DNA of 64,000 nucleotides from Rhodoferax sp. TS-BS-61-7. Its GTDB lineage: Bacteria > Pseudomonadota > Gammaproteobacteria > Burkholderiales > Burkholderiaceae_C. Numbering within the stretch: the stretch's first letter is position 1; every line of letters begins with the position of its first letter. Positions 41,644-49,165 of the stretch are shown piece by piece. A program made the translations under genes and the position numbers. The DNA lies in the NCBI RefSeq assembly GCF_002943465.1, contig NZ_PTQY01000001.1:310001-374000 (forward strand), in the 5' to 3' direction. The notes under the pieces were generated by a model. That model saw only the letters and a program-made list of their open reading frames with translations, was not told where the DNA came from and did no database searches.

Positions 41644-42030
41644 ATGAACGCCGCAGCCCAAACCGCCCTGCGCGCTTTCGCGTTCGACATGTTCTACACC
41701 GGCACCCTGCTGCACAAGGCCGAGGTGCGCACCAAGCTGCTGGACGGCGCCGACCACGCCGTGCCAGTGGTGTGCATGGATGTGGAGCTGGACAACGACA
41801 TGCGCACCACCCTGCACGTTGAGCACCCCTTTGGCATGGGCCAGCACGCCCAGGCAGCGGCCGAGGCCGCCAAGTTCAAGCGCGGCATGCAAGTGCGCGT
41901 AAAGGCCCCAGCGCTGGACATGCGCCTGGTGGCCCGCAACGCCAGCGAGATCACGCCCATCGACACCCCACCCGCTGCGCCCGCAGCACCTACCCCAAAC
42001 CCACAGGAGCCAGAGCTATGGCAAGCGTAA
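41644..42030 (+). CDS. early phage protein of unknown function
   Basis: 128 residues from ATG 41644. It alternates strands in an OB-like order (VPVVCMDVELDNDMRTTLHV, GMQVRVKAPALDMRLVAR) and ends in a Pro-rich tail with acidic tip (PEPELWQA-like), a layout seen in single-stranded-DNA-binding proteins. The resemblance is structural guesswork. Overlaps the next gene by 13 bases. Confidence 0.55.
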   Translation: MNAAAQTALRAFAFDMFYTGTLLHKAEVRTKLLDGADHAVPVVCMDVELDNDMRTTLHVEHPFGMGQHAQAAAEAAKFKRGMQVRVKAPALDMRLVARNASEITPIDTPPAAPAAPTPNPQEPELWQA

Positions 42031-42242
42031 CCCTCATCTTGGAAGACACGCCCGACGGCACCGTGGCCGTACACAGCAACTTCAAACCCGCCATTGGCAG
42101 CCCCTGCAGCCTGGCCCAAAGCGCCGCGCTGGAGATCATGAACCGCACCGCCCGCGAGTACGGCCTGCCGCCCTCCTCACGCTTGAAGCCCTTGCCAGAC
42201 GTCATTCGCAGTGAAGTCAATCCATGCGGGAGCGACCTGTGA
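42018..42242 (+). CDS. small early phage protein
   Basis: 74 residues, beginning MASVTLILEDTPDGTVAVHS. The pattern (strand, DGTV, then SLAQSAALEIMNRTAREYGL helix) is common among phage hypothetical proteins. Its stop overlaps the GTG of the ParB-like gene. Confidence 0.6.
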   Translation: MASVTLILEDTPDGTVAVHSNFKPAIGSPCSLAQSAALEIMNRTAREYGLPPSSRLKPLPDVIRSEVNPCGSDL

Positions 42243-44344
42243 CCACCGAAACATTCGCCCGCCTGGCGCTGGCCCTCATCGAGACCAGCCTTACCAACCC
42301 GCGCAAGACCTTTGACGCGGCCAAGCTGCAGGAGCTGGCTGACAGCATCAAGGCCAGCGGTGTACACCAGCCCGTGCTGGTGCGCCCCCTGCCCGGCAGC
42401 CGCCTGGAAGACACCCACCTGGACCCCGCCACCGGCAAAAAGCGCACGGTGCTGCCCACCCACGAGCTGGTGGCCGGCGAGCGCCGGTACCGGGCCAGCA
42501 AACTGGCAGGCGTGGCCGACATTCCCGCCATGATCCGCGAGCTGACAGACGACCAGGTGCGCGAGATCCAGATTGTGGAGAACCTGCAGCGCGACGACCT
42601 GAGCGAGCTGGAGGAGGCAGAGGGCTTTCAGCAGCTGATGCAACACAGCGGCCTGAACGCTGACCAGGTAGGCGCCAAGATTGGCCGCAGCCGCGCCCAC
42701 GTCTATGCCCGCCTGAAGCTGCTGGACCTGGGAAGCGATGCCCGCGCCGCTCTGAGCGCCGGCAAGATCGAGGCCAGCACAGCGCTGCTGGTGGCCCGCA
42801 TCCCCGACAGCAAGCTGCAGGCCAAGGCGCTGAAAGAGATCCTGGACGGAGAACACGACTACCAGGAAGGCAAGCGCGTGCCCCTGTCGCACCGCAAGGC
42901 CCTCAAGCTGGTGCAAGACAACTACATGCTCAAGCTGAGCAGCGCCACCTTCTCAATTATTGCGGCAGACCTAGTGCCAGCAGCTGGAGCCTGCGATGTG
43001 TGCCCCAAGCGCACCGGCGCCGCACCCGATCTTTTCAGCGATGTGAAGAATGCAGATGTGTGCACAGACCCATCGTGCTTCCACAAAAAGGAAGAGGCCC
43101 ACGCCGCTGCACAGGTGGCCGCTGCCGAAGCCAAAGGCCTGACGGTGATTGCCGGCAAGGAAGCCCAGGAACTGCGCACTGCAGGCTACAACGAAAAGCT
43201 GAAGGGCTACCGCCGCCTGGACAGCGCAGAGGACAGCCCAACCGACAAGCCGCTGCGCAAAATCATTGGAGCGCAGATGAAGGTGGATGGCATCAAGCCG
43301 GTGCTGATTGAAGACCCGCGCAACAAGGGCGAGTTTCTGGAGTGTCTGGCCAACGAGACCGTGCTGAAACTGCTCAAGACCGTGGAGGCCCAAGCCGCAG
43401 CAGCCAGCCAGGCCAGCGCGGGTGACAAGGCCCCCAAGGTGAGTGCCGAGGTGCAAAAGCTGGTGAGCGATAAGAAGGCCAAGGCAGAGGCTAAGGCGAA
43501 ACAGCAGTATGAGCGCGAGTGGCGTGCCACTCTGGTGAAGGATGCATGGCAATCGATGCTCATGGACGGCGATGCACCGGCGACCTTCAATACCGAATTG
43601 CACCGCTACTTGGTAGTCCGCGCCGCCCGCAACCTGAGCACCGATGATGCCGCCGCCATTTGTCAACTGCTGGATCTGGGCAAGGTATCCCCCGTCAGCG
43701 CAGTGACGGACTATGCCCGTGAGACATTGGACCCTGACACCTTGCACCTGCTGATCATCATGCAAGAGGCCAGCGACACCGAAACGCACACCTACGGCGG
43801 GCGCGTGCCCAATGAGGGGCTGATGCTGGTGGCGGGCAATGTGTTTGGTGCCCAGCTTGAACAGGTGATTACCGAAATTAAGGGCGAGGTGAAGGCCAAG
43901 ATCTGGCCGAAGGTTGCAAAAACGGCAAAAAACGCGACCGCTCCGGCTGCGCCGCAAGAGGAGGGAGCGGGAGGAGCAAAGGGCAAAGGGCCTGCTGCCA
44001 AAAAATCGCCCGCCCGCGCTGCGAAGCTGACGGCCGAGGAGGCAACACAAGGCATCGCTGCCGCGATGCAGGGCATCGAACCTGTGGCTTCCGCTAAAGC
44101 GGTGGCGCCACAGCCCAGCCAGCTGGGTCTGGCGGTGGGGTTTGCAATCGGCCAGGTGGTGCAGGTGACCACCGACAGCTCCAAGTTCGGCGCCCGCTTG
44201 GCCATGCACAAGTGGTGTGGCAAGAAAGGCACCATCACCGCCCACATCGGCAAGGCATGGGACGTGACCTTCAAAGGCCGCAGCGGTGGCGTGGCTTCGT
44301 TCGATGAGGATGAGATCAGCCTGGTGGAAGGGGCTGCAGCATGA
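42239..44344 (+). CDS. ParB/RepB-family DNA-binding protein with extra zinc and SH3-like parts
   Basis: 701 residues from GTG 42239 (GGGAG 7 bases upstream; ATG 42224 is the alternative). The ParB/Srx domain has ELADSIKASGVHQPVLVRPL, the nucleotide-pocket motif GERRYRAS and IQIVENLQRDDLSELEEA; a helix-turn-helix follows (VGAKIGRSRAHVYARLKLL). At about 265-300 there are two Cys pairs (CDVCPKR, CTDPSCFHKK) and the C-terminus has a KOW/SH3-like end. No ParA partner or parS repeat is visible. It could be a CTP-switch DNA clamp or a nuclease-type ParB acting on phage or host DNA. Confidence 0.85.
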   Translation: MTTETFARLALALIETSLTNPRKTFDAAKLQELADSIKASGVHQPVLVRPLPGSRLEDTHLDPATGKKRTVLPTHELVAGERRYRASKLAGVADIPAMIRELTDDQVREIQIVENLQRDDLSELEEAEGFQQLMQHSGLNADQVGAKIGRSRAHVYARLKLLDLGSDARAALSAGKIEASTALLVARIPDSKLQAKALKEILDGEHDYQEGKRVPLSHRKALKLVQDNYMLKLSSATFSIIAADLVPAAGACDVCPKRTGAAPDLFSDVKNADVCTDPSCFHKKEEAHAAAQVAAAEAKGLTVIAGKEAQELRTAGYNEKLKGYRRLDSAEDSPTDKPLRKIIGAQMKVDGIKPVLIEDPRNKGEFLECLANETVLKLLKTVEAQAAAASQASAGDKAPKVSAEVQKLVSDKKAKAEAKAKQQYEREWRATLVKDAWQSMLMDGDAPATFNTELHRYLVVRAARNLSTDDAAAICQLLDLGKVSPVSAVTDYARETLDPDTLHLLIIMQEASDTETHTYGGRVPNEGLMLVAGNVFGAQLEQVITEIKGEVKAKIWPKVAKTAKNATAPAAPQEEGAGGAKGKGPAAKKSPARAAKLTAEEATQGIAAAMQGIEPVASAKAVAPQPSQLGLAVGFAIGQVVQVTTDSSKFGARLAMHKWCGKKGTITAHIGKAWDVTFKGRSGGVASFDEDEISLVEGAAA

Positions 44345-44970
44345 GCCAATGGATCATCACCTCCACCGCCCGAGAGCACTGGTTTTCGGGCCCCATGGCC
44401 ACGGCGGATAACGTGCCAGGCGTGCAGGAATTCACGCACAGCCTGAGCATGATCAACCGGTACACCGGCCACACCAGCCGCCCCTACAGCGTGGCCGAGC
44501 ACTCGCTGCTGGTTTACTGGCTGGCAGTGGCCGCCGGCGCCGACACCTCGCTGCAGCTGGCCGCGCTGATGCACGATGCACACGAGAGCGTCACCGGGGA
44601 CTGCACATCGCCCGTGAAGCGCGAGATCGGCCAGCCCTGGAGCGCATTCGAGGGGCCGCAGCAAGAGCGCCTGCTGGCCCACTACGGCCTGCTGCAGGTC
44701 AGCCGCAGCCACCAGTGGGCCATCCGCCAGTGGGACCTAGAAGCCCTGGCCACCGAGCGGCGCGACCTGCTGCCGTTCAACCCCGCCCTGCACACCCCGT
44801 GGCCCGTGATTGACACGCCTGGCAGCGAGGTGCTGCCCGTGGGCGTGGATCTGAACCAACCCTGGCGCATCCACAGCCCCTGGTCGTACTGGCGCGACCG
44901 CATGGCCTTTGAGGTGAACATGCTGCTGGAGCAACGCATGCAGGAAGAGCAGAAGGCGGTGGCTGCATGA
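44341..44970 (+). CDS. HD-domain phosphohydrolase (YfbR-like)
   Basis: 209 residues. Metal ligands are visible as H in RPYSVAEHSLLVYW, the HD pair in LAALMHDAHESVTGD and a following D further on. YfbR-like HD enzymes remove phosphate from deoxynucleoside monophosphates and help to tune the nucleotide pool; phage relatives can also degrade signalling nucleotides. It overlaps ParB and the next gene by 4 bases each. Confidence 0.8.
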   Translation: MSQWIITSTAREHWFSGPMATADNVPGVQEFTHSLSMINRYTGHTSRPYSVAEHSLLVYWLAVAAGADTSLQLAALMHDAHESVTGDCTSPVKREIGQPWSAFEGPQQERLLAHYGLLQVSRSHQWAIRQWDLEALATERRDLLPFNPALHTPWPVIDTPGSEVLPVGVDLNQPWRIHSPWSYWRDRMAFEVNMLLEQRMQEEQKAVAA

Positions 44971-45470
44971 GCCGCAACAAAAAACCCCGCAAGGCCTACC
45001 GCCCCCGCCAGATCGCGGTCAACACCCTGCAGGTGGCGCTGTGGCGTGCCGCCAAGCCTGCCCGCAGCGACCGCGCTGATGTGCTGGGCAAGCTGTCTGC
45101 ATCGGTGCAGGCCCTGTGCGCTGGCGTGGCCACAGAGCTGGACTGGTCTATTGCCGCCGGCTCGGCGAGCGTGGCGCAGGCCGTGGAGCGCCAGGGCATC
45201 GTGCGCGGGCTGGGTGAGCACCTGGCCAGCGCTGAGGCCGCGCTACAGGCCGTTTACGACCGCTGCCGCACCAGCGTGATGTGGCTGCGCCCCACCCTCA
45301 CCATCCAGGAGGTGGACGCCCTGCGCCTACTGCTGGAGCTGCACACCTTCCAGGTCGAGCAGCTGGGCCGCGCAGAGTTCCTGGCCGCGATCGACGCGGC
45401 CCAACAAGACACCATCGCCCAGGGCCACACCGTGACGCTGGCGCGGGATTTGGAAAGGATGGCGGCATGA
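44967..45470 (+). CDS. helical early phage protein of unknown function
   Basis: 167 residues. Basic N-terminus MSRNKKPRKAYRPRQIAVNT, then long amphipathic helices with LRLLLELHTFQVEQLGRAEF. This resembles a family of Burkholderiales prophage proteins that I cannot name. 4-base overlaps with neighbours. Confidence 0.65.
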   Translation: MSRNKKPRKAYRPRQIAVNTLQVALWRAAKPARSDRADVLGKLSASVQALCAGVATELDWSIAAGSASVAQAVERQGIVRGLGEHLASAEAALQAVYDRCRTSVMWLRPTLTIQEVDALRLLLELHTFQVEQLGRAEFLAAIDAAQQDTIAQGHTVTLARDLERMAA

Positions 45471-45712
45471 GCACCACCAACGCATTGCCAGCCTGCGATT
45501 GCCTGAATGACTGCGGCGACGACCCAAGGCTGAAGACAAACAAAGTAGCTGCGTGCGAAAAATTGAAGCAACGTCGTGAGCAGGACCATCAACGGGCTCT
45601 TGAGTTCGTCCGCGTCAACTTGATCATGCAGCAGTACGGCGTCACCACTGTCTATGACCTGATTGAACACTTGCACGCGGAAGTGACTCGACTGAAGGGC
45701 GACAAGCAATGA
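45467..45712 (+). CDS. small early Cys-containing phage protein
   Basis: 81 residues from ATG 45467. CDCLNDCGDDPRL near the start is a possible metal knuckle; then a helix (REQDHQRALEFVRVNLIMQQ). Unknown role. Overlaps both neighbours by 4 bases. Confidence 0.55.
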   Translation: MSTTNALPACDCLNDCGDDPRLKTNKVAACEKLKQRREQDHQRALEFVRVNLIMQQYGVTTVYDLIEHLHAEVTRLKGDKQ

Positions 45713-45963
45713 CCGAAGCCCAAGACACCATCGAGATCAACTGCGAAATCCGCGCCCGGTCAGAGCTGGCCATCATGATCTACGACGGCCACAAGACCGT
45801 GTGGGTTCCCCGCAGCGAGATCATCGCCATGGGCGTGGAGGTGGCCACCGCCGGCCACCCACGCGCCACGCTCACCATCCCCGGCTGGCTGGCCCGCGAG
45901 AAGGCCATCAACACCAGCCAGGCCGACACCGACACGGCGGATTTGTTTGGGGGCCAGGCGTGA
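45709..45963 (+). CDS. small early phage protein
   Basis: 84 residues. Strand-rich (IEINCEIRARSELAIMIYDG, KTVWVPRSEII) with a C-terminal LFGGQA. Proteins of this pattern are common in Burkholderiales prophages, without known role. Confidence 0.6.
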   Translation: MTEAQDTIEINCEIRARSELAIMIYDGHKTVWVPRSEIIAMGVEVATAGHPRATLTIPGWLAREKAINTSQADTDTADLFGGQA

Positions 45964-46133
45964 CTGAAACCGAAACACCACCACCCGCCACCCGCGAGTG
46001 GCCAGCGCTGGCGCAGTCGTACCACGCCCACCACTTCAACTGCCCGGTGTGCATTGCCGCCGGCACGGGCTACGGCCAGCGCTGCCAGGCAGGCGCGCTG
46101 CTGTGGACCGCTTACCAGGAGTCTGTAGCGTGA
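45960..46133 (+). CDS. tiny His/Cys-containing early phage protein
   Basis: 57 residues from GTG 45960. YHAHHFNCPVCIAAGTGYGQ and a later Cys (GQRCQ) suggest a zinc knuckle. Coupled by GTGA overlaps on both sides, which supports the start. Confidence 0.6.
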   Translation: MTETETPPPATREWPALAQSYHAHHFNCPVCIAAGTGYGQRCQAGALLWTAYQESVA

Positions 46134-46366
46134 AAACAGAACTAATGCTGCTGATCCAGACGGATGGATGCCCCACCATGACGGTGGCCGACATGAGCAA
46201 GCTGCTAAACCTCACGCCCAGGAGCGTGCAGAACCGCATCTACAAGAAGGATCTGCCCTTCCCCGTGTTCAAACTGGCGGACTCTGGCGAGTGGGTTGCA
46301 CACGTGTCTGACGTGGCCACACACATTGACAACCAGCGTGAGGAAGCTGCAAAACTCATGCAGTAA
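46130..46366 (+). CDS. PrtN/AlpA-like DNA-binding protein, candidate excisionase
   Basis: 78 residues from GTG 46130. MTVADMSKLLNLTPRSVQNR, then KDLPFPVFKLADSGEWVAHV and SDVATHIDNQREEAAKLM match the pattern of pyocin activator PrtN and AlpA-type winged helices. Small proteins of this type often work as recombination directionality factors. In the excised circle this gene would lie on the attP side opposite int, a fair location for such a factor. It is the last gene before the operon terminator. Confidence 0.65.
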   Translation: MKTELMLLIQTDGCPTMTVADMSKLLNLTPRSVQNRIYKKDLPFPVFKLADSGEWVAHVSDVATHIDNQREEAAKLMQ

Positions 46367-46367
46367 C

Positions 46368-46403
46368 CCTCCAAAAAATAGCCTAAAGACTATTTTTTGG
46401 AGG
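46368..46403. terminator. bidirectional terminator at end of right early operon
   Basis: CCTCCAAAAAATAG (46368-46381) and CTATTTTTTGGAGG (46390-46403) form a perfect 14-bp stem with an 8-base loop. It serves the plus-strand operon and the convergent DUF2335 gene, whose last codons lie in it. Confidence 0.85.
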
Positions 46404-46776
46404 TGTCTGACTTCTTGCCAGCGACAAACGCAGTAACTATTCCAACCAATGTGGTGCCACCAATGATGGAGGCAGGTACTTCACTCCCACTCAAGGCGAG
46501 ATAGGTAGCTGCACCCAAACCAATGAGTGAAATGACCAAGGCAAAGACTAAGCCAGCGATTCTTTCCATGAATATCATGGTGTTGATTCGTCGCGTCTCT
46601 TTGCGTCTAGCTTCTGACTCTATTTGTGTCTGATCGAAAACCCATTCGACCCTATGTGGCGCTATAGCCTGCAGGCGCTCGATTTGCTCTATGGGAAGGA
46701 GTGGTGAGTCAGTAGTTGTGTGCGATACAGCAACTTCATTTCTGTTGGCACGTACTTGCGTATGCTTACCGCTCAT
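46390..46776 (-). CDS. DUF2335-type membrane protein (prophage accessory)
   Basis: 128 residues. N-terminal cytoplasmic part with LPIEQIERLQAIAPHRVEWV and FDQTQIESEARRKETRRINT, then two membrane helices (FALVISLIGLGAATYLALSG, ASIIGGTTLVGIVTAFVAG) and a KKSDTSKK tail. That is the standard layout of DUF2335 proteins, which are common in bacteria and prophages and of unknown function. AT-rich base use and location at the attachment end mark it as a moron, perhaps for exclusion of other phages. Confidence 0.75.
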   Translation of the reverse strand: MSGKHTQVRANRNEVAVSHTTTDSPLLPIEQIERLQAIAPHRVEWVFDQTQIESEARRKETRRINTMIFMERIAGLVFALVISLIGLGAATYLALSGSEVPASIIGGTTLVGIVTAFVAGKKSDTSKK

Positions 46777-46963
46777 TACTCTTAAGCTCTCGTTTCGCCA
46801 CGGTTGTCAGATCCTTGCCAACTTTACGCATATCACCAACGATCCTAGTGAAATCCCTTTGGGCATCACCAGGTCTAGGGTGGACATATCCATGGTTCAT
46901 CGAGAACGGGTTATTGATGCTACGACCAGCACGAGCCAAAGCACGCAATAGTAGTTCAGACAT
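46766..46963 (-). CDS. small basic protein upstream of the DUF2335 gene
   Basis: 65 residues from ATG 46963, with AAGGAG 6 bases upstream. SELLLRALARAGRSINNPFS, GYVHPRPGDAQRDFTRIVGD; very basic at the end. It overlaps the DUF2335 start by 11 bases, so the two form a pair. Unknown function. Confidence 0.55.
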   Translation of the reverse strand: MSELLLRALARAGRSINNPFSMNHGYVHPRPGDAQRDFTRIVGDMRKVGKDLTTVAKRELKSNER

Positions 46964-47241
46964 CTTGGACTCCTTTCTAGACAAAGACAAAGCCCGCTTC
47001 AATGGCGGGCACGGTTTTGTTGGGTGGATCTAGTTTAACGCAACACATAAACCACACTGCTACACGATGTGTAAAGCCATTCATCAAATAAGGCTTGAAT
47101 CAGACAAATTGCATGGGCAATACGCTCTATTTTCAATAGCACTCATTAAATCCATACCCCCTTGAGCGCCAGCAGATCGCCTACCAATTCAATATAAAAG
47201 CTATCAAATTGCTACAGATCATCCGCAAACCCGCATGGAAT
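46964..47241. other. right attachment arm, no gene
   Basis: AT-rich. It contains a hairpin GCCCGC/GCGGGC (46992-47010) and TGCTACA at 47058-47064 and 47210-47216. The same heptamer lies at 8284-8290 and 8295-8301 beside attL, so it may be an integrase arm or Xis site. AAACCCGCATGGAATCTA is at 47227-47244. Confidence 0.5.
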
Positions 47242-47337
47242 CTATACGTTTGCACAATCCATCATGGGGGCGACGGACAGACGCCAAGGATTGGGAGCAG
47301 ACGTGGGGGTGCCAGAGAGTGGCAAGACAGAAGACAT
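47242..47337 (-). pseudogene. dusA: displaced 5' end of dusA (31 codons)
   Basis: On the minus strand ATG 47337 opens a frame of 31 codons: MSSVLPLSGTPTSAP, then NPWRLSVAPMMD, then CANV and TAG. RLSVAPMMD is the conserved DusA start, exactly joined at the attachment core. The last four codons are phage sequence. It stands 25 bp after the diguanylate-cyclase stop, the original gene order. Fusing its first 24 residues to DWTDRHCRYF of the gene at 7209-8198 restores the pre-integration protein. Confidence 0.92.
47255..47274. other. attR, right attachment site
   Basis: Core TCCATCATGGG at 47258-47268, identical to 8146-8156; 17 of 20 bases match attL. It lies within the displaced dusA start. Confidence 0.9.
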
Positions 47338-47362
47338 GGGCAGGATTATCCCAGCCCGGGCA

Positions 47363-48433
47363 TCACAGCAGTGTGTGCACCCGGTTTCGTCCTGCCTGCT
47401 TGGCCTGGTAAAGCGCCTGGTCGGCGCGGTTCACCAGGTCGGCGGGGTCGGTCTTGGCCTCGGCCATGGCGGCGCCCACGCTCACGGTCACTGGCCGGTG
47501 CAAGCCCTGCAGGGCTTGCACCGCCTGGCGGATGCGTTCGGCCACCGCACGCGTGTCGGCCACCTGGGTGTCGGGCAGGATGACGGCAAACTCTTCGCCG
47601 CCGTAGCGGGCCACATGGTCATAGGCCCGGGCCTGCGATTTGATGGCCGCGGCCACTGCCTGCAGGGCCTGGTCGCCGGCCAGGTGGCCATACTGGTCGT
47701 TATAGGCCTTGAAGTGGTCCACATCCACCATCAGCAATGCCAGCGGCGAGCGGGTGCGCAGGGCGCGGGCGTATTCATTGGCCAGCAGCCGGTCGAAGGC
47801 GCGGCGGTTCTTCAGGTTGGTCAGCGCGTCGGTCAGGCTTTGCTCGGACAACTCGTCGTTGAGCTCCTGCAGCTGTTTTTGCGCGTCTTCCAGTTCGCGC
47901 TGGCGCAGGCTTTGTGCACGCGACAGCAGCTCCAGCTCGGCATTGGCACGGCGTAGGGCCAGCAGTTGCACCACCTGGCGCGACAGGGCTTTGAGCGCCT
48001 CGGCCTGCGCCTCGGTCAACTTGCGGGGAACTTGGTCGATCACACACACGGTGCCCAGCGCAGCGCCCGAGGCGGTCAGCAGCGGTGCACCGGCATAAAA
48101 GCGGATACCCAGGTCGCCAGTGACCAAGGGGTTGGTGGCAAAGCGGCTGTCGTCCAGCGCATTGGGCACTTCCATCAGGGCGTCGGGTTCGGTAATGGCG
48201 TGCGCACAAAACGCAATGCCACGCGGCGTTTCCATCGCGTTCAGGCCCACCCGGGCCTTGAACCACTGGCGGTCTTCGTCAATCAGGGAAATCAGCGCGA
48301 TCGGGGTGTCGCAAATGAAGGCGGCGAGCTTGACAACGTCGTCATAGGCTTGCTCGGCCGCAGTATCCAGCACCCCCAGACTGCGCAGCTCTGCCAGTCG
48401 CAAGGCTTCGGCAGCGTAGGCGGTTTGGTCCAT
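47363..48433 (-). CDS. GAF-GGDEF diguanylate cyclase
   Basis: 356 residues. Residues about 20-160 are a GAF domain (LISLIDEDRQWFKARVGLN, GIAFCAHAI, GIRFYAGAPL), then a coiled coil (165-200) and a GGDEF domain with active-site GGEEF (278-282) and an RxxD inhibitory site RAYD (269-272). It makes cyclic di-GMP and is product-inhibited. The GAF sequence is of the light- or redox-type found in oxygen-responsive cyclases. An FNR box lies 29 bases upstream. Before phage insertion dusA followed at 25 bp. Confidence 0.92.
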   Translation of the reverse strand: MDQTAYAAEALRLAELRSLGVLDTAAEQAYDDVVKLAAFICDTPIALISLIDEDRQWFKARVGLNAMETPRGIAFCAHAITEPDALMEVPNALDDSRFATNPLVTGDLGIRFYAGAPLLTASGAALGTVCVIDQVPRKLTEAQAEALKALSRQVVQLLALRRANAELELLSRAQSLRQRELEDAQKQLQELNDELSEQSLTDALTNLKNRRAFDRLLANEYARALRTRSPLALLMVDVDHFKAYNDQYGHLAGDQALQAVAAAIKSQARAYDHVARYGGEEFAVILPDTQVADTRAVAERIRQAVQALQGLHRPVTVSVGAAMAEAKTDPADLVNRADQALYQAKQAGRNRVHTLL

Positions 48434-48462
48434 GGGGGGCGCCCTCCAACAGGGGGTGGTTC

Positions 48463-48476
48463 TTGATGTGCATCAA
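48463..48476. promoter_or_regulatory. FNR box before the diguanylate cyclase gene
   Basis: TTGATGTGCATCAA, an exact TTGAT-N4-ATCAA match. Its centre is 36 bases from the cyclase ATG, too near for class II activation of that ATG unless a later start is used, so repression is possible. It also overlaps the end of the SafE-like gene. Confidence 0.7.
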
Positions 48477-49156
48477 GGTGTGATGCACCATGGAGCCTGA
48501 TTGTGCACCAATCCCATCCACAGAGCCCATGCCGAGCTGGCCGCCAGCGCCGCCCCGGCCAGGCGCACGCCCCATTTGCCGTCACCCATCTGGCCGCCCT
48601 GCAGGCGCAGCCACAACCAGGGCCCCAGCAGCATGGTGACCGAGGTGCCCAGGGCAAACAGGGCCATGACTGCGGCCCCACTCACCACGTCACCCGCCAA
48701 CGCCGCCACCAGCAACGCCGAATACAACAAACCGCAGGGCAGCAGCGCCCACAGCATGCCCAACCCCAGCGGTGCCCCGCGGCCCCAGCGCAAACCCAGG
48801 CTGCGGGTGTAGCCCCATACCGTGCGGGCACCGGCCTGCAGCCACAGCGGCTGGCGCCCCTGCCAGAGCAACAGCAACCCCAGCACCAGCGCCGCCACAT
48901 GCACCATGGACCACACAGGCCGCAGCGCGGCACTCTGCACCGTGAGCCATCCCAAACCCTGCATGGACGCGGCCGCCAGCCCACCCAGCAAGGCATAACC
49001 GAGCACGCGCCCGATTTGAAACGTGATGAGTGCCGAGGTTTGGCGCGGGCCCGCCGCCTGCCCAATACCCGCACAGGCAGCACCACACATGGCCATGCAG
49101 TGCGGCCCGCCCACCAGGCCCATCACCAGGGCCGTGAGTGCCAAAGAAGATTGCAT
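48473..49156 (-). CDS. SafE/TauE-like membrane protein of the cbb3 cluster
   Basis: 227 residues with six hydrophobic segments and the motif GGPHCMAMCGAACAG near the N-terminus, two Cys residues spaced C-x-x-x-C in a membrane turn. This is the 'sulfite exporter TauE/SafE' or DsbD-like family found next to ccoI/hemN in betaproteobacteria, where a role in copper supply to cbb3 oxidase is suspected. Position between hemN (9 bp away) and the cyclase fits that link. Confidence 0.75.
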   Translation of the reverse strand: MQSSLALTALVMGLVGGPHCMAMCGAACAGIGQAAGPRQTSALITFQIGRVLGYALLGGLAAASMQGLGWLTVQSAALRPVWSMVHVAALVLGLLLLWQGRQPLWLQAGARTVWGYTRSLGLRWGRGAPLGLGMLWALLPCGLLYSALLVAALAGDVVSGAAVMALFALGTSVTMLLGPWLWLRLQGGQMGDGKWGVRLAGAALAASSAWALWMGLVHNQAPWCITP

Positions 49157-49165
49157 CAGGCCATG

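Larger units (their letters stand above)
8143..47274. mobile_element. complete temperate myophage integrated in dusA (about 39.1 kb)
   Basis: The limits are set by the 20-bp imperfect repeats at 8143-8162 and 47255-47274 and by the displaced dusA start at 47242-47337. Inside are an integrase beside the left end, a SOS-box gene, a full lysis cassette, Mu-type contractile-tail genes, HK97-type head and packaging genes, a VapE-type primase-helicase, CII/Cro/CI-type regulators and an early operon. Every module needed for a functional phage is recognisable and no structural gene is visibly broken. Phages with this integrase type are known to use the 5' end of dusA as attachment site (established for dusA-associated prophages and islands). 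Confidence 0.95.

Noticed and set aside
47199..47217. Fifth copy of the dispersed repeat (AGCTATCAAATTGCTACA)
   Set aside because: Only a short AGCTATCAAA part matches; better seen as part of the attachment arm.
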